From Craterilacuibacter sinensis (GTDB lineage Bacteria; Pseudomonadota; Gammaproteobacteria; Burkholderiales; Chromobacteriaceae): a stretch of 64,000 nt of DNA. The DNA is taken from the NCBI RefSeq assembly GCF_009831765.1, contig NZ_WSSB01000002.1, positions 214,064-278,063 of the forward strand, in the 5' to 3' direction. Of the stretch, positions 35,920 to 44,712 are shown one piece after another. The number at the start of each line of letters is the position of its first letter. Within the stretch, counting starts at the first letter, position 1. The position numbers and the translations under genes are program-made. The notes under the pieces are model-generated. The model had not been told where the DNA came from. It did no database searches and worked only from the letters and a program-made list of their open reading frames with translations.

Positions 35920-37218
35920 ATGCAAAAACTGAATAGTACCGAGTCTGGCTTTGCAGCCAAGCTGGCCGCACTGCTGGCCTTCGAGACCGCGCAGGACCCC
36001 GAGGTCGACGCCCGTGTTGCCGCCATCTGCGAGGATGTCAAAACCCGTGGCGATGCGGCGCTGGTCGAATACACCAATCGTTTCGACCGCATGCAGGCTA
36101 CGTCCATGGCCGAACTGACTCTGACGCGCGCCGAGCTGGAAGCGGCTTTTTTGCGTCTGCCGGATGCACAGCGCGAGGCCCTCACCGCAGCGGCGGCGAG
36201 AGTGACGCGCTACCACGAAAAGCAGCGGGCGCAGTCGTGGAGCTATGAAGACGAAGACGGCACGCTGCTGGGACAGCAGGTGAGCGCGCTGGACCGGGTC
36301 GGCATTTATGTGCCCGGCGGCAAGGCCTGCTATCCGAGCTCGGTGCTGATGAATGCCTTGCCGGCCAAGGTGGCCGGTGTCGGTGAAATCCTGATGGTGG
36401 TGCCGACGCCGGCCGGTGAAAAAAATGATCTGGTGCTGGCGGCGGCTTTTATCGCCGGCGTCGATCAGGTGTTTACCGTAGGGGGCGCTCAGGCTGTCGC
36501 CGCGCTGGCTTACGGCACCGAAACCATCACCCAGGTCGACAAGATTACCGGCCCGGGCAATGCCTATGTCGCCGCCGCCAAGCGCCGCGTATTCGGCGTG
36601 GTCGGCATCGATATGGTGGCAGGTCCCTCCGAGATTCTGGTGATCTGCGATGGCACAACCGATCCTGACTGGATCGCCATGGACCTCTTTAGCCAGGCCG
36701 AACACGACGAGATCGCCCAGGCCATTTTGTTGTGCCCGGACGCGGCCTATATCGCGGCGGTCGAAGCCAGCATAGCGAAGCTGCTGCCTATGATGCCAAG
36801 GCGCGCCATTATCGAAGCCAGCCTGAGCAACCGTGGCGCGCTGATCCAGGTGGCGGATCTGGCCGAGGCCTGCCGCATCGCCAACTATATCGCCCCCGAG
36901 CATCTGGAATTGTCGGTGGCCGAGCCTGAAGCCTGGCTGCCGGCGCTCAAGCACGCCGGCGCGATCTTTATGGGGCGCTTCACCTCCGAGAGCCTGGGCG
37001 ATTATTGCGCCGGCCCCAACCATGTCTTGCCGACCAGTCGCACCGCACGTTTTGCCAGCCCCTTGGGTGTCTACGATTTCCAGAAACGCAGCAGCCTGAT
37101 CCGGGTGTCGCGTGCGGGTGCGCAGCAACTGGGGCAGATTGCCAGCGTGCTGGCCCATGGCGAGGGGCTCACCGCCCATGCGCGCGCGGCTGAGATGAGG
37201 ATGGAGAGCAAGGCGTAG
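35920..37218 (+). CDS. hisD: Histidinol dehydrogenase
   Basis: NAD- and zinc-dependent oxidation of histidinol to histidine. The 432-residue protein has [51 protein letters not shown], and the catalytic/zinc region [12 protein letters not shown] with a C-terminal [21 protein letters not shown] precedes the ATG. An 84-base gap with hairpins follows before hisC. Confidence 0.97.
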   Translation: MQKLNSTESGFAAKLAALLAFETAQDPEVDARVAAICEDVKTRGDAALVEYTNRFDRMQATSMAELTLTRAELEAAFLRLPDAQREALTAAAARVTRYHEKQRAQSWSYEDEDGTLLGQQVSALDRVGIYVPGGKACYPSSVLMNALPAKVAGVGEILMVVPTPAGEKNDLVLAAAFIAGVDQVFTVGGAQAVAALAYGTETITQVDKITGPGNAYVAAAKRRVFGVVGIDMVAGPSEILVICDGTTDPDWIAMDLFSQAEHDEIAQAILLCPDAAYIAAVEASIAKLLPMMPRRAIIEASLSNRGALIQVADLAEACRIANYIAPEHLELSVAEPEAWLPALKHAGAIFMGRFTSESLGDYCAGPNHVLPTSRTARFASPLGVYDFQKRSSLIRVSRAGAQQLGQIASVLAHGEGLTAHARAAEMRMESKA

Positions 37219-37229
37219 CACTCGCGCTC

Positions 37230-37284
37230 TATGTCATATCGCGATACGATATGGACATAACAAGGCCCGTTCAGCGATGACGGG
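37230..37284 (+). promoter_or_regulatory. Hairpins in the hisD-hisC gap
   Basis: A 12-base stem with a single bulged G (TATGTCATATCG with CGATATGGACATA, 37230-37259) is followed by a weaker CCCGT/ACGGG hairpin (37266-37284). There is no T run, so RNA processing or translation control is more likely than termination. Confidence 0.35.
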
Positions 37285-37302
37285 TCGAAACTCAAGATCG
37301 AG

Positions 37303-38373
37303 ATGAAATTGTCAGTACAACAATGGATCAGGCCGGAAATTGCTGCGCTGCAGGCTTATCATGTCGCGGATGCAAGCGGTATGGTGAAGCTGGATGCGAT
37401 GGAAAACCCGTTTCCTTTGCCGCCGGCCTTGCAGGATGAACTGGGTGCACGCCTTGGCCGTGTTGCCATCAACCGCTATCCCGACCCGGCCGGTGCCGGC
37501 CTCAAGCCACGGCTTAAGGCTGCGTTTGGCATCCCCGACCCGTCCGAGGTCTTGCTGGGCAATGGTTCGGACGAGCTGATTACCCTGATTACGCAGACGC
37601 TGGCCCGCCCGGGTGCCAAACTGCTGGCGCTTGAGCCTTCGTTCGTGATGTACCGCATGAACGCCATCCTGTCCGGCATGGACTATGTCGGCGTGCCCTT
37701 GAATGCCGACTTCAGCCTGAATCTGGACGCGATGCTGGCGGCCATTGCAGAGCATCAGCCGGCAGTGGTGTTTATCTCTTACCCCAATAATCCGACCGGC
37801 AACCGCTATCCGCGCGCTGCGGTCGAGGCCATTATTGCGGCGGCGCCGGGTCTGGTGGTGGTCGACGAAGCCTATCAGGCTTTTGCCGACGACAGCTTTA
37901 TGGCGCAGGCCGGCACCGTGCCGAATCTGCTGGTATTGCGCACCGTATCCAAAGTGGGCCTGGCCGGCATCCGCCTGGGTTACGCTGCCGGTCATCCCGC
38001 ATGGCTGGCTGAAATCGACAAGGTGCGCCCGCCCTACAATATCAATGTGCTGACGCAGGAAGCCGCACATTTCGCGCTTGATCATCTGCCGCTATTCGAT
38101 GAACAGGCGCACATCCTGCGCGCCGAGCGTACGCGTCTGGCGGCTGCGCTTGCCGCCTTGCCGCAGATGACGGTGTTTGCCAGCGAGGCCAACTTCATCA
38201 CCTGCCGCCTGCCGGGGGCTTTGGCCGTATTCGATGCGCTCAAGGCGAACAAGATACTGATCAAGAAACTGGATGGCGCCCATCCGCTGCTGCAGGACTG
38301 CCTGCGCTTTACCGTCGGCAGCCCGCAAGAGAACGATGCGCTGCTGGCCGCCCTTTACGACATCCTGAGCTGA
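37303..38373 (+). CDS. hisC: Histidinol-phosphate aminotransferase
   Basis: PLP-dependent transamination of imidazole acetol phosphate. The 356-residue fold-type I enzyme shows LGNGSDELITLI, SYPNNPTGNRYP, VVVDEAYQAF and the PLP lysine in TVSKVGLAGIRLGYA. Located three bases from hisB, so the pair is tightly coupled. Confidence 0.96.
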   Translation: MKLSVQQWIRPEIAALQAYHVADASGMVKLDAMENPFPLPPALQDELGARLGRVAINRYPDPAGAGLKPRLKAAFGIPDPSEVLLGNGSDELITLITQTLARPGAKLLALEPSFVMYRMNAILSGMDYVGVPLNADFSLNLDAMLAAIAEHQPAVVFISYPNNPTGNRYPRAAVEAIIAAAPGLVVVDEAYQAFADDSFMAQAGTVPNLLVLRTVSKVGLAGIRLGYAAGHPAWLAEIDKVRPPYNINVLTQEAAHFALDHLPLFDEQAHILRAERTRLAAALAALPQMTVFASEANFITCRLPGALAVFDALKANKILIKKLDGAHPLLQDCLRFTVGSPQENDALLAALYDILS

Positions 38374-38376
38374 ACC

Positions 38377-38970
38377 ATGCGTACCGCGACTGTTACCCGC
38401 AATACTTCCGAAACGCAGATCACCGTCTCGCTGAATCTTGACGGCAGCGGCATCGGCCGCTTCGATACCGGCGTGCCTTTTCTTGACCATATGCTGGACC
38501 AGATCGCGCGCCATGGTCTGATCGACCTTGATATCCATGCAGTCGGTGACTTGCATATCGATGCCCATCACACGGTGGAAGATCTGGGCATTACGCTGGG
38601 TCAGGCCTTTGCCCGAGCCATCGGCGACAAGAAGGGCATACGCCGCTATGGTCATGCTTATGTGCCGCTGGACGAGGCGCTGAGCCGGGTAGTGATCGAT
38701 TTGTCCGGCCGTCCGGGCCTGGTGTACAACATCGAATTCACCCGCGCGTCCATCGGCAGTTTTGACGTCGATCTGTTTTCCGAGTTTTTCCACGGCTTCG
38801 TCAACCACAGCATGGTGACGCTGCATATCGACAATCTGCGCGGGATCAACAGCCACCATCAGGCCGAGACCGTGTTCAAGGCCTTTGGCCGTGCACTGCG
38901 CATGGCGGTCGAGTTCGACGAGCGCATGGCCGGGCAGATGCCCTCGACCAAGGGGACGTTGACGGCATGA
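38377..38970 (+). CDS. hisB: Imidazoleglycerol-phosphate dehydratase
   Basis: Monofunctional 197-residue dehydratase without the histidinol-phosphatase domain found in E. coli HisB. Manganese-binding motifs are [27 protein letters not shown], the central [13 protein letters not shown] and a final [16 protein letters not shown]. Overlaps hisH by 4 bases (ATGA). Confidence 0.97.
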   Translation: MRTATVTRNTSETQITVSLNLDGSGIGRFDTGVPFLDHMLDQIARHGLIDLDIHAVGDLHIDAHHTVEDLGITLGQAFARAIGDKKGIRRYGHAYVPLDEALSRVVIDLSGRPGLVYNIEFTRASIGSFDVDLFSEFFHGFVNHSMVTLHIDNLRGINSHHQAETVFKAFGRALRMAVEFDERMAGQMPSTKGTLTA

Positions 38971-39608
38971 AGGTCGCCATTATCGATTACGGCATGGGCA
39001 ATTTGCACTCGGTGTTGAAATCGGTGCAGGTCGTCAGCGACAGCGGCACCGAAGTCTTTTTGACCTCCGATCCGGACCGTGTGGTCAAAGCCGACAAGGT
39101 CGTGTTTCCCGGCCAGGGCGCGATGCCGGACTGCATGCGCGAACTGCGCGCCCACGGCCTGGCCGAGGCGGTGCTGGAAACCACGCGCAGCAAGCCGTTT
39201 TTCGGCATTTGCGTCGGTGCCCAGCTCTTGTTCGAACACAGCGCCGAGGGTGACACCGCCGGGCTGGGCATTTTCCCCGGCAATGTCCTGCGCTTTGGCC
39301 ATGACTTGCACGATGCGCACGGCGAGCGCCTGAAAGTGCCGCATATGGGCTGGAACCGCGTGTTTCAGACCCGGCCGCACCCGCTGTTTGCCGGCATCGA
39401 AGACGGCGAGCGCTTTTATTTTGTCCACAGCTACCATTTCGCGCCTGACGACAGCGCTCTGAGCCTGGCCCAGAGCGAGTATCCCGAACGGTTTTCCTGT
39501 ATCGTCGGGCGTAACAATATTTTTGCCACGCAGTTCCACACCGAAAAGAGCCACCGCGCAGGGCTTCAGATGATGAAGAATTTCCTTGCCTGGGATGGCT
39601 GTGTTTAA
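38967..39608 (+). CDS. hisH: Imidazole glycerol phosphate synthase, glutamine amidotransferase subunit
   Basis: Releases ammonia from glutamine for HisF. The 213-residue class I amidotransferase has [12 protein letters not shown], the nucleophile cysteine in [13 protein letters not shown], and the His/Glu pair in [12 protein letters not shown]. Ends 21 bases before hisA. Confidence 0.96.
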   Translation: MKVAIIDYGMGNLHSVLKSVQVVSDSGTEVFLTSDPDRVVKADKVVFPGQGAMPDCMRELRAHGLAEAVLETTRSKPFFGICVGAQLLFEHSAEGDTAGLGIFPGNVLRFGHDLHDAHGERLKVPHMGWNRVFQTRPHPLFAGIEDGERFYFVHSYHFAPDDSALSLAQSEYPERFSCIVGRNNIFATQFHTEKSHRAGLQMMKNFLAWDGCV

Positions 39609-39629
39609 CCTTCTGTAGATGAATGCATC

Positions 39630-40370
39630 ATGTTGCTGATACCCGCTATCGATCTTAAAGACGGCCAATGCGTACGCCTGAAGCAGGGCGTGATGGACGA
39701 CGCGACCGTGTTTTCCGACGACCCGGTCAAGGTCGCGCTGCACTGGCGCGATCAGGGCGCCGAGCGCCTGCATCTGGTTGACCTCAACGGTGCTTTTGCC
39801 GGCAAGCCCAAGAATCGCGGCATCATCCGCGACATTCTGGGGGCGGTCGGCAAGGACATGGTGGTGCAACTGGGTGGCGGCATCCGCGATCTGGACACCA
39901 TCGAGGCTTATCTCGATATGGGCCTGAAGTATGTGATTATCGGTACCGCTGCGGTGAAGAACCCGGGCTTCCTGCACGATGCCTGTGATGCCTTCCCCGG
40001 CCACGTCATTGTCGGTCTGGATGCCAAGGACGGCATGGTCGCGATCGATGGCTGGGCCAAGGTGACGCCGCACAAGGTGATCGATCTGGCCAAGCGTTTT
40101 GAAGACTATGGCGTGGTGTCGGTGATCTACACCGATATCGGCCGCGACGGCATGATGAATGGCGTCAATGTCGACGCGACCGTCAAGCTGGCACAGGCAC
40201 TCACCGTACCGGTCATCGCTTCGGGTGGCCTGACCAATCTGGATGATGTCCGTGCCCTGTGCGCGGTACAGGCCGAGGGTATCGAAGGTGCCATCACCGG
40301 TCGTGCCATCTACGAAGGCAGCATCGATTTTGCCGAGGCGCAAGCGCTGGCAGACGAGTTGACAGCTTAA
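39630..40370 (+). CDS. hisA: ProFAR isomerase
   Basis: Isomerises ProFAR to PRFAR. The 246-residue (beta/alpha)8 barrel has the catalytic aspartate in [32 protein letters not shown], the second catalytic aspartate in [12 protein letters not shown], and a phosphate-binding [12 protein letters not shown]. An 84-base gap with degenerate GAGTCCC-like repeats precedes hisF. Confidence 0.97.
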   Translation: MLLIPAIDLKDGQCVRLKQGVMDDATVFSDDPVKVALHWRDQGAERLHLVDLNGAFAGKPKNRGIIRDILGAVGKDMVVQLGGGIRDLDTIEAYLDMGLKYVIIGTAAVKNPGFLHDACDAFPGHVIVGLDAKDGMVAIDGWAKVTPHKVIDLAKRFEDYGVVSVIYTDIGRDGMMNGVNVDATVKLAQALTVPVIASGGLTNLDDVRALCAVQAEGIEGAITGRAIYEGSIDFAEAQALADELTA

Positions 40371-40454
40371 AGCGGGATCCTGGACTCGGGAGCCGGCCGG
40401 TGTCGGCGCTGGCTACGAGTCCCGGATTCCGAGTCCCCTATCCCGAAAGTCATT
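40371..40454. repeat. Degenerate GAGTCCC repeat remnants in the hisA-hisF gap
   Basis: The gap contains GACTCGGGA, then GAGTCCCGG and CGAGTCCCC in inverted arrangement. The same 7-base motif forms the long array after hisF. Confidence 0.6.
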
Positions 40455-41219
40455 ATGCTCGCCAAACGCATTATTCCCTGTCTCGATGTCAACGCCGGCC
40501 GTGTGGTCAAGGGTGTCAATTTTCTTGGCTTGCGTGATGCCGGCGACCCGATCGAGATTGCGAAACGCTACAACGATCAGGGTGCCGACGAGCTGACTTT
40601 CCTCGATATCACCGCCAGCTCCGACGAGCGTGACCTGATCCTGCATGTGATCGAAGCGGTGGCCGATCAGGTCTTTATTCCGCTGACCGTGGGAGGCGGC
40701 GTGCGTAAAGTCGATGATATCCGCCGCCTGCTCAATGCCGGTGCCGATAAGGTCGGCATCAATACCGCGGCCATCACCAATCCGGACCTGGTACGCGAGG
40801 CGGCCGAGCGCTTCGGCTGCCAGGCCATTGTCGTGGCGGTGGATGCCAAGGCGGTGAATGCCGACAACAGCCGCTGGGAAATTTTTACCCACGGCGGACG
40901 GCGGGCTACCGGCATCGATGCGGTCGAGTGGGCCGTCAAGATGGCCGACTATGGCGCCGGTGAAATCCTGCTGACCAGCATGGACCGCGACGGCACCAAG
41001 GCCGGTTTCAATCTGGCGCTGACGCGTGCGGTCGCCGATGCGGTGTCGGTGCCGGTGATCGCCTCTGGCGGCGTCGGCAATCTGCAGCATCTGGTCGACG
41101 GGGTTACACAAGGCAAGGCGGATGCGGTGCTGGCTGCCAGTATCTTCCACTTCGGCGAATACACCGTGCGTCAGGCCAAAGAAGCCATGCGCGAGGCGGG
41201 GATAGAGGTGAGGTTGTAA
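40455..41219 (+). CDS. hisF: Imidazole glycerol phosphate synthase, cyclase subunit
   Basis: Uses ammonia from HisH to form imidazole glycerol phosphate and AICAR. The 254-residue barrel has the catalytic [17 protein letters not shown] (Asp 11 type), [27 protein letters not shown], the second aspartate in [14 protein letters not shown], and [12 protein letters not shown]. Followed by 194 bases of mostly repeat sequence. Confidence 0.97.
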   Translation: MLAKRIIPCLDVNAGRVVKGVNFLGLRDAGDPIEIAKRYNDQGADELTFLDITASSDERDLILHVIEAVADQVFIPLTVGGGVRKVDDIRRLLNAGADKVGINTAAITNPDLVREAAERFGCQAIVVAVDAKAVNADNSRWEIFTHGGRRATGIDAVEWAVKMADYGAGEILLTSMDRDGTKAGFNLALTRAVADAVSVPVIASGGVGNLQHLVDGVTQGKADAVLAASIFHFGEYTVRQAKEAMREAGIEVRL

Positions 41220-41310
41220 GTACGGTAGCGATGCGGGAACGGGGATCGGGGAGCCGGGATTCGGGAACCGGGGTGTTGACGTGGTTTGGCCGGTTTTAAA
41301 CACTGAAATC

Positions 41311-41401
41311 CGAGTCTCGAGTCCCGAGTCCCGAGTCCCGAGTCCCGAGTCCCGAGCCCCGAGTCCCGAGTCCCGAGTCCCGAGTCCCGAGTCCCGAGTC
41401 C
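41311..41401. repeat. Tandem heptamer array CGAGTCC x13 in the his operon
   Basis: Thirteen head-to-tail 7-base units; the first (CGAGTCT) and seventh (CGAGCCC) differ by one base. It ends 12 bases before the hisI ATG. The stretch before it (41230-41275) holds degenerate complements such as CGGGATTCGGGAACCGGGG. Seven is not a multiple of three, so open frames through it are artefacts. Confidence 0.95.
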
Positions 41402-41413
41402 TAAAGGAAAACC

Positions 41414-41812
41414 ATGAACAACAGCCCCTGGCTGGATGAAGTCAAGTGGGACGGCAACGGTCTGGTGACCGCTATCGCCCAGGATGCAAAGACCCAGCGC
41501 GTGCTGATGGTCGCGTGGATGAACCGTGAGGCCCTGCAGCTGACGGCCGACAGCGGTATCGCCCACTACTACAGTCGCTCGCGGCAGAAATTGTGGAAAA
41601 AAGGCGAGGAGTCCGGCCATTTGCAGCACGTGCAGGAACTCAGGCTGGATTGCGACGGAGATGTGGTGGTGTTGCAGATCGAGCAGGCCGGCGGTATCGC
41701 CTGCCACACCGGGCGCGCCTCCTGTTTTTACCGGCGTTTCGAGCAGGGCGCCTGGGTGAGTGTGGATGAGGTATTGAAGGACCCTGCGGCCATTTATGGG
41801 GCGGGAAACTGA
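41414..41812 (+). CDS. hisI: Phosphoribosyl-AMP cyclohydrolase
   Basis: Opens the adenine ring of PR-AMP. The 132-residue monofunctional enzyme has the zinc/magnesium motifs [30 protein letters not shown], and [22 protein letters not shown] precedes the ATG, just after the heptamer array. HisE is a separate gene downstream. Confidence 0.96.
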   Translation: MNNSPWLDEVKWDGNGLVTAIAQDAKTQRVLMVAWMNREALQLTADSGIAHYYSRSRQKLWKKGEESGHLQHVQELRLDCDGDVVVLQIEQAGGIACHTGRASCFYRRFEQGAWVSVDEVLKDPAAIYGAGN

Positions 41813-41919
41813 ACGGTAGTTTGATCCGGCGCAAGGCTAGGGTTTTTCCTTATCAAGTTTTCGTAAATTTGCAATAAAATCGACTTATACTTTGGCCGAT
41901 TCTTCTTGAGGGCAGTCTG

Positions 41920-42249
41920 ATGATCAACACCGAGATACTCAGTCATCTGGCTGATACGCTGGAAGCGCGGCGCGAAGCCGCGGCCGGGTCGTCCTATGTG
42001 GCGTCCCTGTTCAAGCAGGGCGAGGATGCCATCCTGAAAAAAGTGGCCGAGGAAAGCGCCGAGGTGTTGCTGGCCGCCAAGGATGGCGACCGTCTGCATC
42101 TGGTGCGTGAAATGGCGGATCTATGGTTTCATAGCATGGTGCTGCTGGCCCATCATGGCCTGCGCCCCGAAGACGTGCTGATGGAGCTCAAGCGGCGCGA
42201 GGGCATCTCGGGCCTGGATGAAAAGCTGGCACGCAAGCCGCAACCATAA
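41920..42249 (+). CDS. hisE: Phosphoribosyl-ATP pyrophosphatase
   Basis: Removes pyrophosphate from PR-ATP. The 109-residue protein is a MazG-like helical enzyme with LFKQGEDAILKKVAEESAEV and REMADLWFHSMVLL acidic motifs. GAGGG lies before the ATG. The 107-base AT-rich gap from hisI contains TATACT-like boxes that could give an internal promoter, but no convincing -35 element. Confidence 0.94.
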   Translation: MINTEILSHLADTLEARREAAAGSSYVASLFKQGEDAILKKVAEESAEVLLAAKDGDRLHLVREMADLWFHSMVLLAHHGLRPEDVLMELKRREGISGLDEKLARKPQP

Positions 42250-42266
42250 ACCCCGGGAGTCATGCA

Positions 42267-42590
42267 GTGAGCGATTGCCTGTTTTGCAAGATTGCGGCGG
42301 GAGAGATTCCGTCGAACAAGGTGTACGAAGACGAAGACTTCCTCGCTTTTCACGATATCCGCCCGATTGCGCCGGTGCATTTTTTGATCATTCCCAAGCT
42401 GCACGTTGCCAGCCTGGCGCAGTGCGGTGCATCGCATCAGGCTTTGCTGGGCCGGATGCTGCTGCTGGCGCCGCAACTGGCCGCCGAACAGGGCATGGCC
42501 GACGGCTTCAAGTGCGGGATCAATACCGGCGTGGGTGGCGGGCAGGAAGTGTTCCATCTGCACCTGCACGTATTCGGCCACAAGGCCTGA
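42267..42590 (+). CDS. hinT: HIT-family nucleotide phosphoramidase
   Basis: Purine nucleoside phosphoramidase of the HinT type. The 107-residue protein starts with GTG (preceded by GGGAG), has CLFCKIAAGEIPSNKVYED, and the histidine triad VFHLHLHVFG. HinT follows hisE in many betaproteobacteria, as here. Confidence 0.94.
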   Translation: MSDCLFCKIAAGEIPSNKVYEDEDFLAFHDIRPIAPVHFLIIPKLHVASLAQCGASHQALLGRMLLLAPQLAAEQGMADGFKCGINTGVGGGQEVFHLHLHVFGHKA

Positions 42591-42655
42591 GCATATTTAA
42601 TCTGCACGCCTGCCAGCGTGGCGGCGTGCCATTCATCTTTTAAGGTAGAGTCATT

Positions 42656-42862
42656 ATGGGTTCCTTCAGCATCTGGCATTGGTTGATCGTTCTGGTGGTT
42701 GTGGTATTGGTTTTCGGCACCAAGAAGCTGCGCAATGTGGGTGAAGATCTGGGCAGTGCGGTCAAGGGCTTTAAAGACGGCATGAAAGAAGGCGACGACA
42801 AGAGCAAGGCGCCGGAAGCCGGCCGCGTGATCGATGTCGACGCCGATTCCGACAAGAAATAA
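42656..42862 (+). CDS. tatA: Twin-arginine translocase subunit TatA
   Basis: Forms the protein-conducting assembly of the Tat system. The 68-residue protein has one N-terminal membrane helix ([15 protein letters not shown]), the [20 protein letters not shown] amphipathic region, and an acidic C-terminal tail. Twelve bases from tatB. Confidence 0.95.
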   Translation: MGSFSIWHWLIVLVVVVLVFGTKKLRNVGEDLGSAVKGFKDGMKEGDDKSKAPEAGRVIDVDADSDKK

Positions 42863-42874
42863 GCGCGGCTAGCC

Positions 42875-43378
42875 GTGTTTGAAATCAGCTTTGGCGAAAT
42901 CATCCTGATCAGCGTGGTGGCGCTGGTGATACTGGGTCCAGAACGCCTGCCGACCGTGGCGCGCACGCTAGGTGCGCTAGTCGGGCGCGCGCAGCGCTTT
43001 GTGTCCAGTGTGAAGGCCGATGTACAGCAGCAGGCGGCGGATAGCGGTCTGCTCGGTATTTCGCAGGACATCCGTGGCGCGGCCGACAGCTTCCGCTCGC
43101 AGATGCAGGAGCAGGTGGACGAGGTCAAGAATGTGGTCGCCGAGCAGCAGAGCGCGCTGCATGAGGTGGCCAGCAGTGCCGCCGCGCCATTTGACGAGGC
43201 CCGCCGCAGCCTGCAGCCGGATGTGGCACTCGCGCCCGCCGCCGATACCGATCCGCATGAGCTGATTGCCGCCGCGCACCGCGATGATGCAGATGACACA
43301 CTGCCGCTGGTCAACGATAAGCAGCTTGACCTGTTTGATCCTCCCGCGTCGGCGCCAGCCGACAAACCCTCAGCATAA
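42875..43378 (+). CDS. tatB: Twin-arginine translocase subunit TatB
   Basis: Substrate-receptor partner of TatC. The 167-residue protein starts with GTG (MFEISFGEIILISVVALVIL), contains LGPERLPTVARTLGALVGRA, then a long amphipathic helical region and an acidic tail. The GTG start is supported by homology right from the first residue. Confidence 0.94.
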   Translation: MFEISFGEIILISVVALVILGPERLPTVARTLGALVGRAQRFVSSVKADVQQQAADSGLLGISQDIRGAADSFRSQMQEQVDEVKNVVAEQQSALHEVASSAAAPFDEARRSLQPDVALAPAADTDPHELIAAAHRDDADDTLPLVNDKQLDLFDPPASAPADKPSA

Positions 43379-43387
43379 CGAGCATCA

Positions 43388-44125
43388 ATGACTGAACAGC
43401 CGTTGCTTGCGCACCTGATCGAGTTGAGAAACCGACTGGTGCGCGCCGCAGCCGGCATCGTGATCGTATTTATCGCCCTGTTCCACTGGGCGGGGGATAT
43501 TTATCACCTGCTGGCCAAACCGATGATGGACGTGCTGCCTGCCGGTGCGCAGATGATAGCCACCGATGTGACCGCGCCGTTTTTTGTGCCGGTCAAGGTC
43601 ACCATGCTGGTTGCCTTCCTGATTTCCCTGCCCAATACCCTGTATCAGGTCTGGGCTTTTATCGCGCCCGGTCTGTACCAGCACGAGAAAAAACTGATTG
43701 TGCCGCTGGTGGTATCCAGCGTGCTGCTGTTTTTTATCGGCATGGCTTTCGCCTACTATCTGGTGTTTCCGGTGGTCTTCGGCTTTATGAGCGCGGTGAC
43801 GCCGACCGGCGTCGCCATGATGACCGATATCGATAAATATCTGTCTTTTGTACTGGGCATGTTTGTCGCCTTCGGCGTGACGTTCGAAGTGCCGGTGGTG
43901 GTGATTGTGCTGACGCGTATGGGCATTGTCAGCGTGGAACAGCTGCGTCAGGGCCGGCCTTATGTGATTGTCGGCGCCTTTGTGATCGCCGCCATCGTCA
44001 CGCCGCCGGACGTTCTGTCGCAGATCATGCTGGCGGTGCCGCTATGGCTGCTGTACGAGTGCGGCATCCTGCTGTCGGTATTTCTGGGCAAGGCGCCAGA
44101 ACCTAGCAGCAAGGAGCCGACATGA
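43388..44125 (+). CDS. tatC: Twin-arginine translocase subunit TatC
   Basis: Core receptor recognising the twin-arginine signal. The 245-residue protein has six membrane helices with TEQPLLAHLIELRNRLVRAA, FVPVKVTMLVAFLISLPNTL, YQVWAFIAPGLYQHEKK and AAIVTPPDVLSQIMLAVPLW. ATGA overlap with the following DUF2069 gene. Confidence 0.97.
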   Translation: MTEQPLLAHLIELRNRLVRAAAGIVIVFIALFHWAGDIYHLLAKPMMDVLPAGAQMIATDVTAPFFVPVKVTMLVAFLISLPNTLYQVWAFIAPGLYQHEKKLIVPLVVSSVLLFFIGMAFAYYLVFPVVFGFMSAVTPTGVAMMTDIDKYLSFVLGMFVAFGVTFEVPVVVIVLTRMGIVSVEQLRQGRPYVIVGAFVIAAIVTPPDVLSQIMLAVPLWLLYECGILLSVFLGKAPEPSSKEPT

Positions 44126-44481
44126 AGCAGGGCTGGTTTCACTGGGGTGCCATTGTCAGCCTGATCGCGCTGATCCTGCTTAATCTGGGCTGGGAGCTGT
44201 GGTGGGCACCGCTGCGCGAGGGCGGATCGTGGCTGGTGCTCAAGGCTGCACTCTTGCTGCTGCCGCTGCCCGGCATCCTCAAGGGGCGGATCTATACCTA
44301 TCAGTGGTCGTGCATGTTCATCCTCGCCTTCTTTGGCGAAGGGGTGATGCGCGGCTGGGGCGATAGCGGTCTGAACCAGCAACTGGCCTGGGGTGAAATC
44401 GCGCTGACCACGCTCTACTTTGTTTCGGTGTTGATGTTTATCCGCACTGGCCGCCCGGCTGCTGCACACGCTACGCTTTAA
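44122..44481 (+). CDS. DUF2069 membrane protein
   Basis: 119-residue protein with four hydrophobic segments (VSLIALILLNLGWELW, VLKAALLLLPLPGILKG, WSCMFILAFFGEGVMRGW and ALTTLYFVSVLMFIR). Function unknown. It overlaps tatC by 4 bases and ends the tat operon with a terminator. Confidence 0.85.
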   Translation: MKQGWFHWGAIVSLIALILLNLGWELWWAPLREGGSWLVLKAALLLLPLPGILKGRIYTYQWSCMFILAFFGEGVMRGWGDSGLNQQLAWGEIALTTLYFVSVLMFIRTGRPAAAHATL

Positions 44482-44486
44482 TCCTG

Positions 44487-44515
44487 CCAGGCCGCTTGCG
44501 GCCTGGTTTTGTTTC
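44487..44515 (+). terminator. Terminator of the his-tat operon
   Basis: Stem CCAGGCCGC / GCGGCCTGG with a TT loop and TTTTGTTT tail, six bases after the DUF2069 stop. Confidence 0.92.
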
Positions 44516-44648
44516 CTTCTGTTCCCGCCTCATTATCCGTGCCGATTTCTGGCTTGCCATGCGTCGTCATGGCTGGCATCTGTTGCGCCAGAAATAACAA
44601 GGTCATTAAAAAGCCGCGGCAAGAAATTTATTTGGGTTATTATTATGT

Positions 44649-44662
44649 TTAACTATAGTTAA
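44649..44662. promoter_or_regulatory. Perfect palindrome in the secretion-operon promoter
   Basis: TTAACTATAGTTAA is a perfect 14-base palindrome 50 bases before the ABC transporter start. Its TATAGT could be a -10 box with TTGGGT 16 bases upstream, so a bound regulator would block or modulate the promoter. The surrounding 100 bases are clearly AT-rich compared with the flanks. Confidence 0.5.
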
Positions 44663-44712
44663 CGCATAAAACTCTATATGAGCATGAGTAGTATCTCGGC
44701 TCAGAGGTCACC

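Noticed and set aside
41311..41401. CRISPR array
   Set aside because: Units are seven bases, head to tail, with no spacers.
41171..41707. 178-codon minus frame with GTRDSGL-type peptide repeats
   Set aside because: It is produced by the heptamer array and runs antisense to hisI.
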